NCBI GenBank assembly: GCA_902492995.1
Contig: CABUNR010000001.1
Location: 50,316-114,315, forward strand
Length of the DNA stretch: 64,000 nucleotides
Source: OMSK01 sp902492995
GTDB taxonomy: Bacteria > Bacillota_I > Bacilli_A > RF39 > UBA660
Direction: 5' to 3'
This document shows positions 17,550 through 26,681 of this stretch, one piece after another. The notes beneath the pieces are model-generated. The model was given only the letters and a program-made list of their open reading frames with translations. It had not been told where the DNA came from and searched no databases. Position 1 is the stretch's first letter; the number at the start of each line of letters is the position of its first letter. Both the position numbers and the translations under genes were made by a program.

Positions 17550-18914
17550 ATGGAAGAAATAGACTTAAAAGACTTTTTTAACTATATAAAAAGTAAAATA
17601 GTATTTATATTAATATTAGTAGCAATGTTTTTAAGTTTTATATTACTATATGATTTAAAAATAAAAACACCAATGTATAAAACATATACAACTATAGTAT
17701 TAACTCAATCTGATTCACAAAAAGGAACAACACCAACAATAACACAAAATGATATATTATTAAATAAAAACTTAGTATCAACTTATAGTGAAATAATTAA
17801 AAGTGAATTAATACTAGAACAAGTAATAAATAATTTAGGAATAAAAGCAACAGCAACAGAACTATCAAATAATATTCAAGTAGCAGCTTTAAACGATACA
17901 GAAATACTAAAAATATCTGTTTCAAATGCAGATCCAGAAGTAGCTGCATCACTTGCAAATGAAATAGCTGATGTATTTACAACAGAAATAAAAAAGATCT
18001 ATAAAATTGATAATGTTAGTACAATAGATAGAGCAAAAGTACCAAAGGAAGTTGCAAACAACACATTTAAAAGAGATATAGTACTTGCAGTATTCCTAGG
18101 AATATTTATGGGAATTGGAATAATATTTATACTATACTATTTTGATGATACAATTAAAAGTAATGAAGATATAGAAGAAAAAATTGGATTACCAGTATTA
18201 TCAAAAATATTTAAAAGTGATGTAAGCAAAAAAGATAAAACTGAGTTAGTTTTAAGCAAATATCCAAAGGCATTAGTAAGTGAAAGTATAAAAACACTTA
18301 GAACCAATTTGCAATTTTCATCAGTTGATGAAGATATAAAAACAATTTTAGTAACAAGTTCAATGCCAGGAGAAGGAAAAAGCTTTGTAAGTGCCAATTT
18401 AGCAATTGCTTTTGCTCAAGCAAGAAAAAGAGTATTATTAGTAGATTGTGATATGCGAAAAGGAAGACAACATTTATTATTTAATGTATCAAATTCTAAA
18501 GGACTATCAAAATTATTAATATCAAAAGTAAAACCATCAGAAATAATAGATTATATAAATCAAACACAAATAAAAAATTTAAGTTTATTAACAAGAGGTT
18601 CTTGTCCACCAAATCCAAGTGAACTATTAGGATCAAAAAAGAATAAACAAGTAATAGATATTTTAAAAAAGGATTATGATATTATTATATTTGATGGAGC
18701 ACCATGTAATGGAATATCAGATTCGCTTATAATGTCATCATTGATTGATAAAGTAATAATTGTTTCAGCAGAAGGAATAACACCAAAAGAAATAATAGAA
18801 AATACAAAAAATTCACTAGAAAAAGTAGATGCATCTGTAGCTGGTATAGTAATAAACAAAGTAAATAGAAAAAATGTTAAATATTATGGATATTATAGAG
18901 TAGAAGAGCAATGA
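17550..18914 (+). CDS. Fused chain-length regulator (Wzz) and BY-tyrosine kinase
   Basis: A 454-residue protein combining the CpsC-like membrane adaptor and CpsD-like kinase that are separate genes in streptococci. Residues 1-205: Wzz domain with helices at ~14-35 and ~172-195. Residues 230-454: P-loop kinase with Walker A SSMPGEGKSF (~270), Walker A' VLLVDCDMRKGRQ (~296), Walker B-like DIIIFDGAP (~370), and a C-terminal tyrosine cluster KYYGYYRVEE as autophosphorylation sites. It controls polymer length and export by phosphorylation cycling. RBS AGGAGG precedes the ATG. The phosphatase gene overlaps its stop by four bases. Confidence 0.95.
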   Translation: MEEIDLKDFFNYIKSKIVFILILVAMFLSFILLYDLKIKTPMYKTYTTIVLTQSDSQKGTTPTITQNDILLNKNLVSTYSEIIKSELILEQVINNLGIKATATELSNNIQVAALNDTEILKISVSNADPEVAASLANEIADVFTTEIKKIYKIDNVSTIDRAKVPKEVANNTFKRDIVLAVFLGIFMGIGIIFILYYFDDTIKSNEDIEEKIGLPVLSKIFKSDVSKKDKTELVLSKYPKALVSESIKTLRTNLQFSSVDEDIKTILVTSSMPGEGKSFVSANLAIAFAQARKRVLLVDCDMRKGRQHLLFNVSNSKGLSKLLISKVKPSEIIDYINQTQIKNLSLLTRGSCPPNPSELLGSKKNKQVIDILKKDYDIIIFDGAPCNGISDSLIMSSLIDKVIIVSAEGITPKEIIENTKNSLEKVDASVAGIVINKVNRKNVKYYGYYRVEEQ

Positions 18915-19603
18915 TAGATATTCATTCACATTTACTATATAATGTAGATGATGGCTCAAAAAATATAGATGAAAGTGTTAAAATAATAAATAATTTAAAA
19001 AGTCAAGGAATAACAGATATTATTTTAACACCACACTATATAAATTATAGTGAATACACAAGTAAAAAAAAAGAAAATCAAGAAAAGCTAAAAGAATTAC
19101 AAAAACAAATTAAAGATGTAAATTTATATTTAGGAAATGAAATATATATAGATGAAGAAATAAGTAATTTAATAAAAAATAATGAAATATCACCGTTGAA
19201 TGATACAAAATATTTATTGATTGAATTACCAATGAGTGGAGAAAATGATAAATATAGAGATATATTTTTAGATTTAATGAATGAAGGATATAAAGTAATA
19301 CTTGCTCACCCAGAAAGATATATAACTTTTCAAAAAGATTTTAGTAAAGTAGAAGAAATGATAAATATAGGAGTATTATTACAATGTAACATTGGAAGTA
19401 TATTAAAGCAATATGGAAGAAAAGCTAAAAAAACATATATAAAAATACTAAAATCTGGATACGTGTCATATATTGGAACAGATATACATCATGAAATAGA
19501 TTATAACATAATAAAAAAAGCTCAAGCAAAAATGCAAAAATATGTAGATGAAAAAACAATAGAAGATATATTTATAAATAATGCTAAGAAAATGTTGAGG
19601 TAG
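18911..19603 (+). CDS. PHP-family tyrosine-protein phosphatase (CpsB/YwqE-like)
   Basis: This 230-residue metal-dependent phosphatase of the polymerase-and-histidinol-phosphatase family dephosphorylates the BY-kinase tail. Seen: MIDIHSHLLYNVDDGSKN (metal-binding HxH and Asp), DIILTPHYINY near residues 36-46 with the second His, LLIELPM near 98, VILAHPERY near 132-140 and YIGTDIHHE near 182-190. All metal-ligand positions are kept. Translation is coupled to the kinase through an ATGA overlap. Kinase and phosphatase together make the usual feedback switch for capsule assembly. Confidence 0.95.
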   Translation: MIDIHSHLLYNVDDGSKNIDESVKIINNLKSQGITDIILTPHYINYSEYTSKKKENQEKLKELQKQIKDVNLYLGNEIYIDEEISNLIKNNEISPLNDTKYLLIELPMSGENDKYRDIFLDLMNEGYKVILAHPERYITFQKDFSKVEEMINIGVLLQCNIGSILKQYGRKAKKTYIKILKSGYVSYIGTDIHHEIDYNIIKKAQAKMQKYVDEKTIEDIFINNAKKMLR

Positions 19604-19606
19604 ATT

Positions 19607-20398
19607 ATGAGAGATAGAAATATATTAATAAGAATCTTAATAACCATAGGAGTTTTACTAATAATATTATTGCTATTTTTATCAAACAGAAAACAAATAA
19701 ATATAACAATAAATAAAAGAGAGAAAAAAGAAGCAATAAAAATAGATGAAAATAATGAAATGGAAATTTCATTTAATAAAAATTTAGAATTAAAATTAAA
19801 TAATGAAAAATTATCCATAAAAGGAATAGATGAAAAAATAAATAAATACTCATATACTAATAATATATTATTAGTATCAAGTATAGAAAATAATTATGTT
19901 GCTAAAATAGATATATCAAAAAAAGAAATAGAATTTAAAAAAATAGATGCTAACTATAATATTGATAAAATATCTACGTGTAATGACACGCCAGCAATAA
20001 TTTTAAAAAATGGCGAAAAAAGAACAATTAATATAGATAAAAATGTTATAGTAGGGCAATATGACTGCAATAAATATATAGAAAAAATAGGTGACATATA
20101 TTTAGATAAAGATAAAAAAATATATGTAGGTTCTAACGTAGTAAAATATAATAATACAGAACTTATAATTGAAAGAATTTATTTAACAACAATAAATAAG
20201 GAAAACACATATTATATAATAGCAAACAATAATCTATATAGACTTAAAAATAATGATTTAAAATTAATAGGAACAGACCTAATATATAATAAAACAAAAC
20301 AAGGATTAAATAATTATGATAATATGACAGATGAAATAGTATATACTGATAATTCAAAATCAATTATAAAAAATATAAAATCAATATATGAATATTAA
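19607..20398 (+). CDS. Membrane-anchored extracellular protein of unknown function
   Basis: A 263-residue protein I do not recognise. One N-terminal helix (residues ~6-26) is followed by ~235 residues rich in short beta-like stretches (for example NILLVSSIENNYVAKIDI, TYYIIANNNLYRLKNN), hinting at a propeller or repeated beta sheet outside the cell. No enzyme motif is visible. It starts three bases after the CpsB-like phosphatase and ends the operon before a strong terminator, so a role in polymer export, attachment or sensing is inferred from context only. Confidence 0.7.
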   Translation: MRDRNILIRILITIGVLLIILLLFLSNRKQINITINKREKKEAIKIDENNEMEISFNKNLELKLNNEKLSIKGIDEKINKYSYTNNILLVSSIENNYVAKIDISKKEIEFKKIDANYNIDKISTCNDTPAIILKNGEKRTINIDKNVIVGQYDCNKYIEKIGDIYLDKDKKIYVGSNVVKYNNTELIIERIYLTTINKENTYYIIANNNLYRLKNNDLKLIGTDLIYNKTKQGLNNYDNMTDEIVYTDNSKSIIKNIKSIYEY

Positions 20399-20410
20399 AA
20401 ATATAATTCT

Positions 20411-20441
20411 AAAAAAACACTTAATTTTTAAGTGTTTTTTT
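20411..20441 (+). terminator. Terminator of the capsule regulatory unit
   Basis: Stem AAAAACACTTAA/TTAAGTGTTTTT, short loop, long T run. Confidence 0.9.
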
Positions 20442-20471
20442 AAAATAAAAAATTTTTAAATTAAATAGTTA

Positions 20472-20500
20472 TTTACAAACAAATGTATGTAATGTATAAT
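20472..20500 (+). promoter_or_regulatory. Strong sigma-A-like promoter 190 bp upstream of the HipA-like gene
   Basis: TTTACA (20472-20477), exactly 17 bp, TATAAT (20495-20500). The region 20501-20692 has no gene. A second weak candidate is TTGTAC (20622) with GATAAA (20645). The long leader could hold regulation of the kinase pair, but I see no defined structure. Confidence 0.55.
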
Positions 20501-20692
20501 TAATTTAGATAAATATTGTATTTAATATTTAAATTTGATTTATTTATAGTATAATATTAAATAATTTAATAATTATATGTATGAAGAAAAAATGTAAAAT
20601 AAATGTTTTTTTTAGGTTTTGTTGTACTAAAATTTTTTTAATATGATAAAATTAAAGTACAATAGGAACACTAATGTATAGAGGTGGTGCTA

Positions 20693-21484
20693 TTGGTTAA
20701 TATTGTAGAAATAAAGAACAAGTTAGGAAATGGTTGTACAATTCCTTATGTTGTTTGGTGCGATGATGGAAATACTTATATAGTAAAATTTCCTGGTAAT
20801 GAACAAGGAGTAAAAACTTTAGTTAATGAATTTATAGCATCAAATCTATGCGAGTATTTAGAATTACCAATTTTTCATTATAATCTTATAAAAGTTAAAT
20901 ATGATAATTACAATGAAAAAATAAAAGAAGAAATTATTCCTTTAGAAGGAACTGCATTTGGAACAATTTACAATGATAATGCATTAATAGTACTAAATTC
21001 AGAAACAATATCAAAATCAGTGAATAAAAACGATGCAATAAAAATATTAATATTTGATATATTAATTGGAAATTATGATAGAAATAAAGGAAATTTAATG
21101 ATAGATTCTTTATCAAAAAAAATATATATGATTGATCATACTCATATATTTGGATTAGGAACATTATGGGATGAATTTCAATTGCCAAGATTAGTGAATG
21201 AAAAATTTGAAATAGAAACGCTTAATCAATTTAATTATAATAATATTATAGAATCACTTAAAATAGATAAAGAATTTTATATAGAATTGAATAAGTTTAT
21301 AGAAAAAGTAAAGAATATAAACAAAGATTTTATAAAGAATATTATGAATAACATTCCAAATGATTGGAATGTTTCAAAAAGAGAAAAAGAATTATTAGTA
21401 GAATATATTTATAATAGGTTTAATAGAGTTAATGAAATTTTAGATTTGTTACATATAAAGGATGGTGATAATAGTGAAATTTAG
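20693..21484 (+). CDS. HipA-like Ser/Thr kinase (HipA_2 type)
   Basis: A 263-residue compact kinase-like protein. Seen: YIVKFPGNEQGVKTLVNEF near residues 24-42 (nucleotide-binding Lys and helix with Glu), the catalytic loop ILIFDILIGNYDRNKGNLMI near 117-136 with Asp and Asn, and KIYMIDHTHIFG near 143-154 as the DFG-like metal site. It lacks the N-terminal domain of classical HipA toxins. The start chosen is TTG 20693, because GAGGTGGTG lies just upstream; earlier GTG codons fall inside that site. It overlaps the DUF3037 gene by 11 nt, so the two are surely co-translated. Target unknown. Confidence 0.85.
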   Translation: MVNIVEIKNKLGNGCTIPYVVWCDDGNTYIVKFPGNEQGVKTLVNEFIASNLCEYLELPIFHYNLIKVKYDNYNEKIKEEIIPLEGTAFGTIYNDNALIVLNSETISKSVNKNDAIKILIFDILIGNYDRNKGNLMIDSLSKKIYMIDHTHIFGLGTLWDEFQLPRLVNEKFEIETLNQFNYNNIIESLKIDKEFYIELNKFIEKVKNINKDFIKNIMNNIPNDWNVSKREKELLVEYIYNRFNRVNEILDLLHIKDGDNSEI

Positions 21485-22244
21485 AGTTAAATATGCGATT
21501 TTAAAATATGTTCCAAATATAGAAAGAAATGAAAAAATAAATGTTGCAGTTATATTACATTATCCTGAAACTAAACAAATTGAAATGACCATTATTAATA
21601 ATTGGAAAAGAATTAAAAGTTTTGATGATGAAGCAGACATTCAATTTTTAAAAAAATATGTAGATGACTTAAAAGAACAATTTACATATAATTTGTTCAA
21701 TGATTTTGATGGAATTAGTTTGGATGATCCAATTCTTCTTGATGAATTAACAAAATATTTTGTTAATAAATTCGTATTTGAGATACATGAAATAGATACT
21801 ATTGAACAATTTGATGATTTATTGACAAATTTAAGAAAGATATATTTATATTATGAAGTAGATAAAAATAAAAGAATTAGTGAAAAAGAAAGTAAAGCAT
21901 ATATAGAACAACATTTGTTAGAAAATAATATCTCATATGAAAAATGTGGAACGAAAAATAAGATTGAAGAACAATATGGTAATAAAGTTAATTTTGATTA
22001 TAAAATAGAGAATAATTATTATAAATTAATATTTTTAAATGAAGAAAATTATGCAGGATATGTGGGAATTTTAAAAATGTGGATTGCTAATGCCATTATG
22101 TTAAAAAAAGCAAATAAAAAATTAATTTTTGTAATAGACGATTTATTAATGAATGATAGAACTGAATCGTATAAAAAAATGTTATCAGATTATGGAGAGA
22201 TAATTACTGTACAAGAATTTATCAATTTAAAAATAAAAAAATAA
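21474..22244 (+). CDS. DUF3037-domain protein, partner of the HipA-like kinase
   Basis: A 256-residue protein. The N-terminal ~120 residues match DUF3037: VKYAILKYVPNIERNEKINVAVI near residues 4-26, the conserved opening with a 'VP..ER.E.INVAVIL' pattern. A second part (~145-255) has alternating beta/helix segments such as NKLIFVIDDLLMNDRTESYK, reminiscent of a nuclease- or Rossmann-like fold but without motifs I can name. The GTG start at 21474 follows AAGGATGGTGAT inside the end of the kinase gene. HipA-like and DUF3037 genes are commonly neighbours; function of the pair is not established. Confidence 0.75.
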   Translation: MKFRVKYAILKYVPNIERNEKINVAVILHYPETKQIEMTIINNWKRIKSFDDEADIQFLKKYVDDLKEQFTYNLFNDFDGISLDDPILLDELTKYFVNKFVFEIHEIDTIEQFDDLLTNLRKIYLYYEVDKNKRISEKESKAYIEQHLLENNISYEKCGTKNKIEEQYGNKVNFDYKIENNYYKLIFLNEENYAGYVGILKMWIANAIMLKKANKKLIFVIDDLLMNDRTESYKKMLSDYGEIITVQEFINLKIKK

Positions 22245-22266
22245 TTATAAAAAATTTAAATATGAC

Positions 22267-22291
22267 AAAAGAACACTAGAGTGTTCTTTTA
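22267..22291 (+). terminator. Terminator after the HipA-like/DUF3037 pair
   Basis: Perfect inverted repeat AAAAGAACA/TGTTCTTTT ending in Ts. Confidence 0.8.
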
Positions 22292-22370
22292 CTATAAATT
22301 ATTTTTAACAAATAAATATTATAAAATTTAAAATATAATGTTATAATTATTAAAGAGATAAGGTGATGAC

Positions 22371-23561
22371 ATGGAAAAAATAATTATAATAGTTTTAACT
22401 TTTTTTATAATTACAACAAACGTTAAATCACTAAATATATCAAGTGAAAACGTAGTATTATACAATTTAAATGAAGACAAAATAATATATGAAAAAAATA
22501 TGAATAAAAAAACTAGTATAGCAAGTTTAACAAAAATAATGACTACCTTAGTAGCTATAGAAAATATAGACAATTATAATAAAAAAGTAACAATAAGTGA
22601 AAATATGTTTAATGGACTTAAAGAACAAAATGCCGCAGTAATAGGCCTAAAAAATAAACAAGTTGTAACCTATAACGATTTATTATATGGTATGTTTTTA
22701 GCAAGTGCTGCAGATGCAACAAGAGCACTAACAATAAATATATCTAAAAGTGAAGAAGAATTTGTAAAATTAATGAATAAAAAAGCAAAAGAATTAAATT
22801 TAAAAAATACATCATTTAAAAATACAATTGGATTAGATGATAACGATAATTATTCAACAGTAAATGATGTAGCAATTTTATTAAAAGAAGCTTTAAAAAA
22901 TGACAAATTTAAAGAAATATTTACAGCTAAATCATATAAGTTTAGTGATAATTCTATAAAGGTATCATCAACATTAGTTAAAACCAGTAAGAAATATAAT
23001 TATGATACAAGTTATATAATAGGAGCAAAAACAGGCTATACAATAGATGCCGGAAGATGTTTAGCATCATTAGCTATAGATAAAAAAAATAATATAAAAT
23101 ACCTTCTTGTAACAACTAATGCGAATATAGATAAAAAAGAAGCATATCATATACTTGATGCAACAATAATTTATAAATATTATTTTAGTAATTATAAATA
23201 TTATAATTTAATAAATAAAAATGATAAAATACTTACATTAAAAACAAAATACTCAAAACAACAGAAAGTAAATATATATTCAAATAAAACTATAAAATTA
23301 TATTTAAAAAAATATAATAAAAATAAATTAAAATTAAAATATAAAGGAATAGATGTTATAACACCTGAAATTAAAAAAAATCAAAAATTAGGTACAGTAA
23401 ATGTTATCTATGATAATAAAGAAATAGACAAAATAGATGTTTATATGCCATATAATGTTAAATTTAGTATATTAAAATATTTAAATGACAATATTTATTT
23501 AGTTGTAATATCAATATTTGTATTAATAATAATGATAATCTTTATAATAAAAAAACTCTAA
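22371..23561 (+). CDS. D-alanyl-D-alanine carboxypeptidase (S11 family, DacF/PBP5-like)
   Basis: A 396-residue low-molecular-weight penicillin-binding protein that trims the terminal D-Ala from peptidoglycan stems. Signal-like helix at residues 4-18. Catalytic motifs: SIASLTKIMT (SxxK, ~47-54), SAADATRAL (SxN position, here S-A-A rather than the common S-x-N/D order) near 113 and GAKTGYT (KTG, ~226). A beta-rich domain (~280-365) follows, and a C-terminal helix (~372-394) anchors it, in place of the amphipathic tail of PBP5. AAGGTGATGAC precedes the ATG. Monocistronic. Confidence 0.93.
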   Translation: MEKIIIIVLTFFIITTNVKSLNISSENVVLYNLNEDKIIYEKNMNKKTSIASLTKIMTTLVAIENIDNYNKKVTISENMFNGLKEQNAAVIGLKNKQVVTYNDLLYGMFLASAADATRALTINISKSEEEFVKLMNKKAKELNLKNTSFKNTIGLDDNDNYSTVNDVAILLKEALKNDKFKEIFTAKSYKFSDNSIKVSSTLVKTSKKYNYDTSYIIGAKTGYTIDAGRCLASLAIDKKNNIKYLLVTTNANIDKKEAYHILDATIIYKYYFSNYKYYNLINKNDKILTLKTKYSKQQKVNIYSNKTIKLYLKKYNKNKLKLKYKGIDVITPEIKKNQKLGTVNVIYDNKEIDKIDVYMPYNVKFSILKYLNDNIYLVVISIFVLIIMIIFIIKKL

Positions 23562-23576
23562 TAGAGTTTTTATTTT
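23551..23576. terminator. Terminator between convergent dac and pgeF genes
   Basis: Stem AAAAACTCT/AGAGTTTTT, usable in both directions. Confidence 0.8.
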
Positions 23577-24334
23577 AAACAAATAAGAGCTATATTTCTA
23601 CCACTATTAATTCCATCAGCTCTATGTGAATGAATAAAATCACTATTACATTTAGAACAAATATCAGCCGAAATAATATTTTCCATCTTTAATCCTAAAT
23701 TTATCATTACTTGTTTGTTGATAGAAATGGTATCAATAAAATATTTTTGTTTATTATCTTTAATTTCACCTAAAGAAATACAACTTTCAATATCAATATC
23801 TTTAAAATTACAAACAAAAGAATCTTTAACATCATAGTCAACTTCAAAACAACATTTCATAATACTTGGGCATATATATGCTTCAATATCACTAGGATTA
23901 GAATTATAATTAGAAATCATTAAATTAATAGCATTTGTACATATTCTATTTAAAGTACCTTTCCATCCAGAATGAATATTTCCAATAACCTTATTTTTTC
24001 TATCATATAAAAGTATCCCTTGACAATCAGCTAAAGAAGTAACTAAAGCACATCCTTTAATATTAGTTATTAAACCATCTACATTATTAAATTCATCATT
24101 AATATTATTAAAATCAACACATTTTACAATATTAGTATGTGTTTGAATTGGTTTTAAAATATAATTAAATTTATAATTAACAGAATCTTCTAATTTTTTA
24201 TAATTATTTTTAATTTCTTCTTGACTAACAGTAGTAGATCTAAAATTATATGGTTTAAAAGTAAATAGATTAATAACATCGTCAAGTTTTTTAAAACTAA
24301 TAATATTTAAATTTTTACTTATAACAACGTCCAT
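23570..24334 (-). CDS. pgeF: Purine nucleoside phosphorylase / laccase-domain protein (YfiH/PgeF)
   Basis: A 254-residue protein of the YfiH family, whose members phosphorylyse adenosine and inosine and help cell-wall fidelity; the zinc site was formerly called a laccase domain. Seen: ILKPIQTHTNIVKCVD near residues 59-74 (first His), VTSLADCQGILLYD near 98-111 (Cys), IGNIHSGWKGTLNRI near 117-131 (second metal His) and CPSIMKCCFEVD near 153. Length is normal. The start follows GGTTGGTGAT. It stands alone on the minus strand and converges with the carboxypeptidase. Confidence 0.92.
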   Translation of the reverse strand: MDVVISKNLNIISFKKLDDVINLFTFKPYNFRSTTVSQEEIKNNYKKLEDSVNYKFNYILKPIQTHTNIVKCVDFNNINDEFNNVDGLITNIKGCALVTSLADCQGILLYDRKNKVIGNIHSGWKGTLNRICTNAINLMISNYNSNPSDIEAYICPSIMKCCFEVDYDVKDSFVCNFKDIDIESCISLGEIKDNKQKYFIDTISINKQVMINLGLKMENIISADICSKCNSDFIHSHRADGINSGRNIALICLK

Positions 24335-24428
24335 AAAATCACCAACCTATATATATTTTATCATAATATATTAATAGTTTAAACTGTAAAGTTAAGTAAA
24401 GTATTAATAAAAAAAGATATAAATGTAA

Positions 24429-24445
24429 TTAGTATGATATACTAA
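24429..24445. promoter_or_regulatory. Palindrome over a -10 box upstream of the 181-aa gene
   Basis: TTAGTAT-GAT-ATACTAA is a perfect 7-bp inverted repeat and includes TATACT (24438-24443), a good -10 element. This geometry fits a repressor operator; the regulator is unknown. Confidence 0.4.
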
Positions 24446-24474
24446 TAGTAAGGTTATAAGATAAGGAGGAATTT

Positions 24475-25020
24475 ATGCAAAAATTAGAATTTGGATATTC
24501 AAATGATATAGATCCAAAGGGTTCACATGAAGGAATGGGTTTAAAACAAGGATTATTTTTAACAGAAGCTGATTATTATGGTGCTTTAGAAATAAATGGA
24601 GAACAATTTGTAGTAACAAAAGTAACAGAAGATAAATATAATAGATATCCTGATAAATTAGGAAACTTTATGGTTTTACCTGCAATAGCTGATATGTGTA
24701 AAGATGGCTCAGGTGTATTATTTGTATGTCAAGAAGGTTCAGATATAACAAAACATATAGAAAAAATGTTAAATGAATCAGAATACAAAGATAGATTTAC
24801 AAGTGTAAGAGATATTAAATCAATATACAATGGCTTAAATTATGCTTCTAGATCATTTGATATCTTAACAGATGAAAGATATTGTGGAAATAGTATTATA
24901 ACAACAGCTATAACACCTGAAGCATTTGAAAAAAAGAATGCAGCATATAAAAGTTGTAATGGAACATTTACAGATTTATCAAGTCAAATAAATGAAATGA
25001 ATAATAGTAAATCATATTAA
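24475..25020 (+). CDS. Conserved-looking protein of unknown function (181 aa)
   Basis: I do not recognise this soluble acidic protein. It has no signal peptide or membrane helix. The composition is balanced, with normal codon use and a strong AAGGAGGAATT ribosome site, so it is surely expressed. Stretches such as FGYSNDIDPKGSHEGMGLKQ, KLGNFMVLPAIADMCKDG and ITTAITPEAFEKKNA show no known motif. It has its own promoter with a palindrome over the -10 region and its own terminator, so it acts as a single regulated unit. Confidence 0.75.
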   Translation: MQKLEFGYSNDIDPKGSHEGMGLKQGLFLTEADYYGALEINGEQFVVTKVTEDKYNRYPDKLGNFMVLPAIADMCKDGSGVLFVCQEGSDITKHIEKMLNESEYKDRFTSVRDIKSIYNGLNYASRSFDILTDERYCGNSIITTAITPEAFEKKNAAYKSCNGTFTDLSSQINEMNNSKSY

Positions 25021-25023
25021 AAA

Positions 25024-25050
25024 AGATTAAACATTGTTTAATTTTTTTTT
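25024..25050 (+). terminator. Terminator after the 181-aa gene
   Basis: Stem ATTAAAC/GTTTAAT with an ATT loop and nine Ts. Confidence 0.75.
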
Positions 25051-25116
25051 ACAAAAATAACAAATTAGTTATTTGACAAAAGATAAAAAAAATATTAAAA
25101 ATATAGTGGTGATATT

Positions 25117-26631
25117 ATGAATGACAAAATATGTGGATATTATCTAGATAAAGAACAACAAAAAATTGTCCTAGATAAAAGTAAATATTTATTAGTAGTA
25201 GCAGGAGCAGGAAGTGGAAAAACTCTTACTATACTAGGTAAAATAAATTATTTAATAAAATATAAAAAAATTAATAAAAATGATATTTTGTGTATCTCAT
25301 TTACAAAAGCTTCAGCAAGTAACTTAAAAGAAAAAATAAAAACAGAATTTAATTTAGATATGAATGTATATACTTTTCATAAATTATCACTTGAAATATT
25401 AAAAGAAAATAAAATAAGATATTATATAGCTGATTCTAGTACTTTAGATAATATTGTTCATGAATTTATATATATAGATGTATTAAAAAATAAAAAATAT
25501 ATGAAAATGATATTAAAACATTTTAAAATAAAGTATAAAAATAAAGAGCAATATTTAAATTATATAGAAAAAAATGATAATATAGAATTATTTGAAAGAC
25601 TTATTATAACATTTATTCATTTATTTAAATGTAATGGCTATAATATAGAAGATTTTAATAAATTTAGAAAAAAAGCTAAATTAAATATAATAAAATATAA
25701 ATATGAAAAAAATTTTTTAATCATAGTATTAAATATATATCTAAAATATGAAAATTATTTAAAAGAAAACAAAGAAATAGATTTTGATGATATGATAATA
25801 AAAGCCACTAAAATAGTAGAAAAAAAAGAAATTAAACAAAAATATAAATATATTATAATAGATGAATATCAAGATACATCAAAAATAAGATTTAATCTCA
25901 TAAATGAAATAATAAAAAAGACAAATTCTAATTTAATGGTAGTAGGTGATGATTATCAATCAATATATAAATTTACAGGATGTGACATTTCATTATTTTT
26001 AAAATTTAAAACATTTTTTAATAAAGCAAAAATATTAAAAATAAAAAATACTTATAGAAATAGTCAGGAACTAATAGATGTAGCAGGAAGCTTTATAATG
26101 AAAAATAAATATCAAATAAAGAAAAAATTAAAATCAAGCAAAAGATTAGATAAACCAATAAAAATAATATATTATAATAATATAAGAAAATGTTTTATAG
26201 AAACCATAAATAAAATATGTAGGGAAAATAATAAAACCATATTTATATTGGGAAGAAATAATAAAGATATAAATGTACTACTAAATAATAAAATTAAATT
26301 AGAAAATGATAATTTAATATACTTAGATAATAAAAATATAAAAATGAAATATTTAACTGTTCATAAATCAAAAGGATTAGAAGCAGAAAATGTAATAATA
26401 ATAAATTTAGAAGATAAATTATTAGGATTTCCAAATAAAATAGAAGATTCTAGATTACTCAGATATGTCACAAAAAATAAAGAAAAATACATATATAGTG
26501 AAGAAAGACGTTTATTTTATGTTGCACTTACAAGAACAAAAAATAATATATATTTATTAGTACCTAAAAAAAATGAATCTATATTCATAAAAGAACTAAA
26601 AAAAGATTATAAAGATAAAATAGAAAGTTGA
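25117..26631 (+). CDS. Short UvrD/HelD-like superfamily-1 DNA helicase
   Basis: A 504-residue helicase with all main SF1A motifs: motif I VAGAGSGKTLT (~28-38), Ia ISFTKASASNLKEKI, II IIIDEYQDTSKIR (~247), III VVGDDYQSIYKFTG (~273), IV NTYRNSQEL, V LTVHKSKGLEAENVII (~410) and VI RLFYVALTRTKNNIYLL (~466). At ~500 residues it is shorter than UvrD/PcrA (~720) and lacks a full 2B domain; the ending (FIKELKKDY) recalls helicase IV. It unwinds DNA 3'-5' with ATP. Starts from GTGGTGAT-ATT-ATG; probably co-transcribed with the MraZ-like gene 50 bp on. Confidence 0.88.
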   Translation: MNDKICGYYLDKEQQKIVLDKSKYLLVVAGAGSGKTLTILGKINYLIKYKKINKNDILCISFTKASASNLKEKIKTEFNLDMNVYTFHKLSLEILKENKIRYYIADSSTLDNIVHEFIYIDVLKNKKYMKMILKHFKIKYKNKEQYLNYIEKNDNIELFERLIITFIHLFKCNGYNIEDFNKFRKKAKLNIIKYKYEKNFLIIVLNIYLKYENYLKENKEIDFDDMIIKATKIVEKKEIKQKYKYIIIDEYQDTSKIRFNLINEIIKKTNSNLMVVGDDYQSIYKFTGCDISLFLKFKTFFNKAKILKIKNTYRNSQELIDVAGSFIMKNKYQIKKKLKSSKRLDKPIKIIYYNNIRKCFIETINKICRENNKTIFILGRNNKDINVLLNNKIKLENDNLIYLDNKNIKMKYLTVHKSKGLEAENVIIINLEDKLLGFPNKIEDSRLLRYVTKNKEKYIYSEERRLFYVALTRTKNNIYLLVPKKNESIFIKELKKDYKDKIES

Positions 26632-26681
26632 CAAAAAGTAAAAAAAATATATAATAATACCGTTGAAAGAAGGAATCATGC

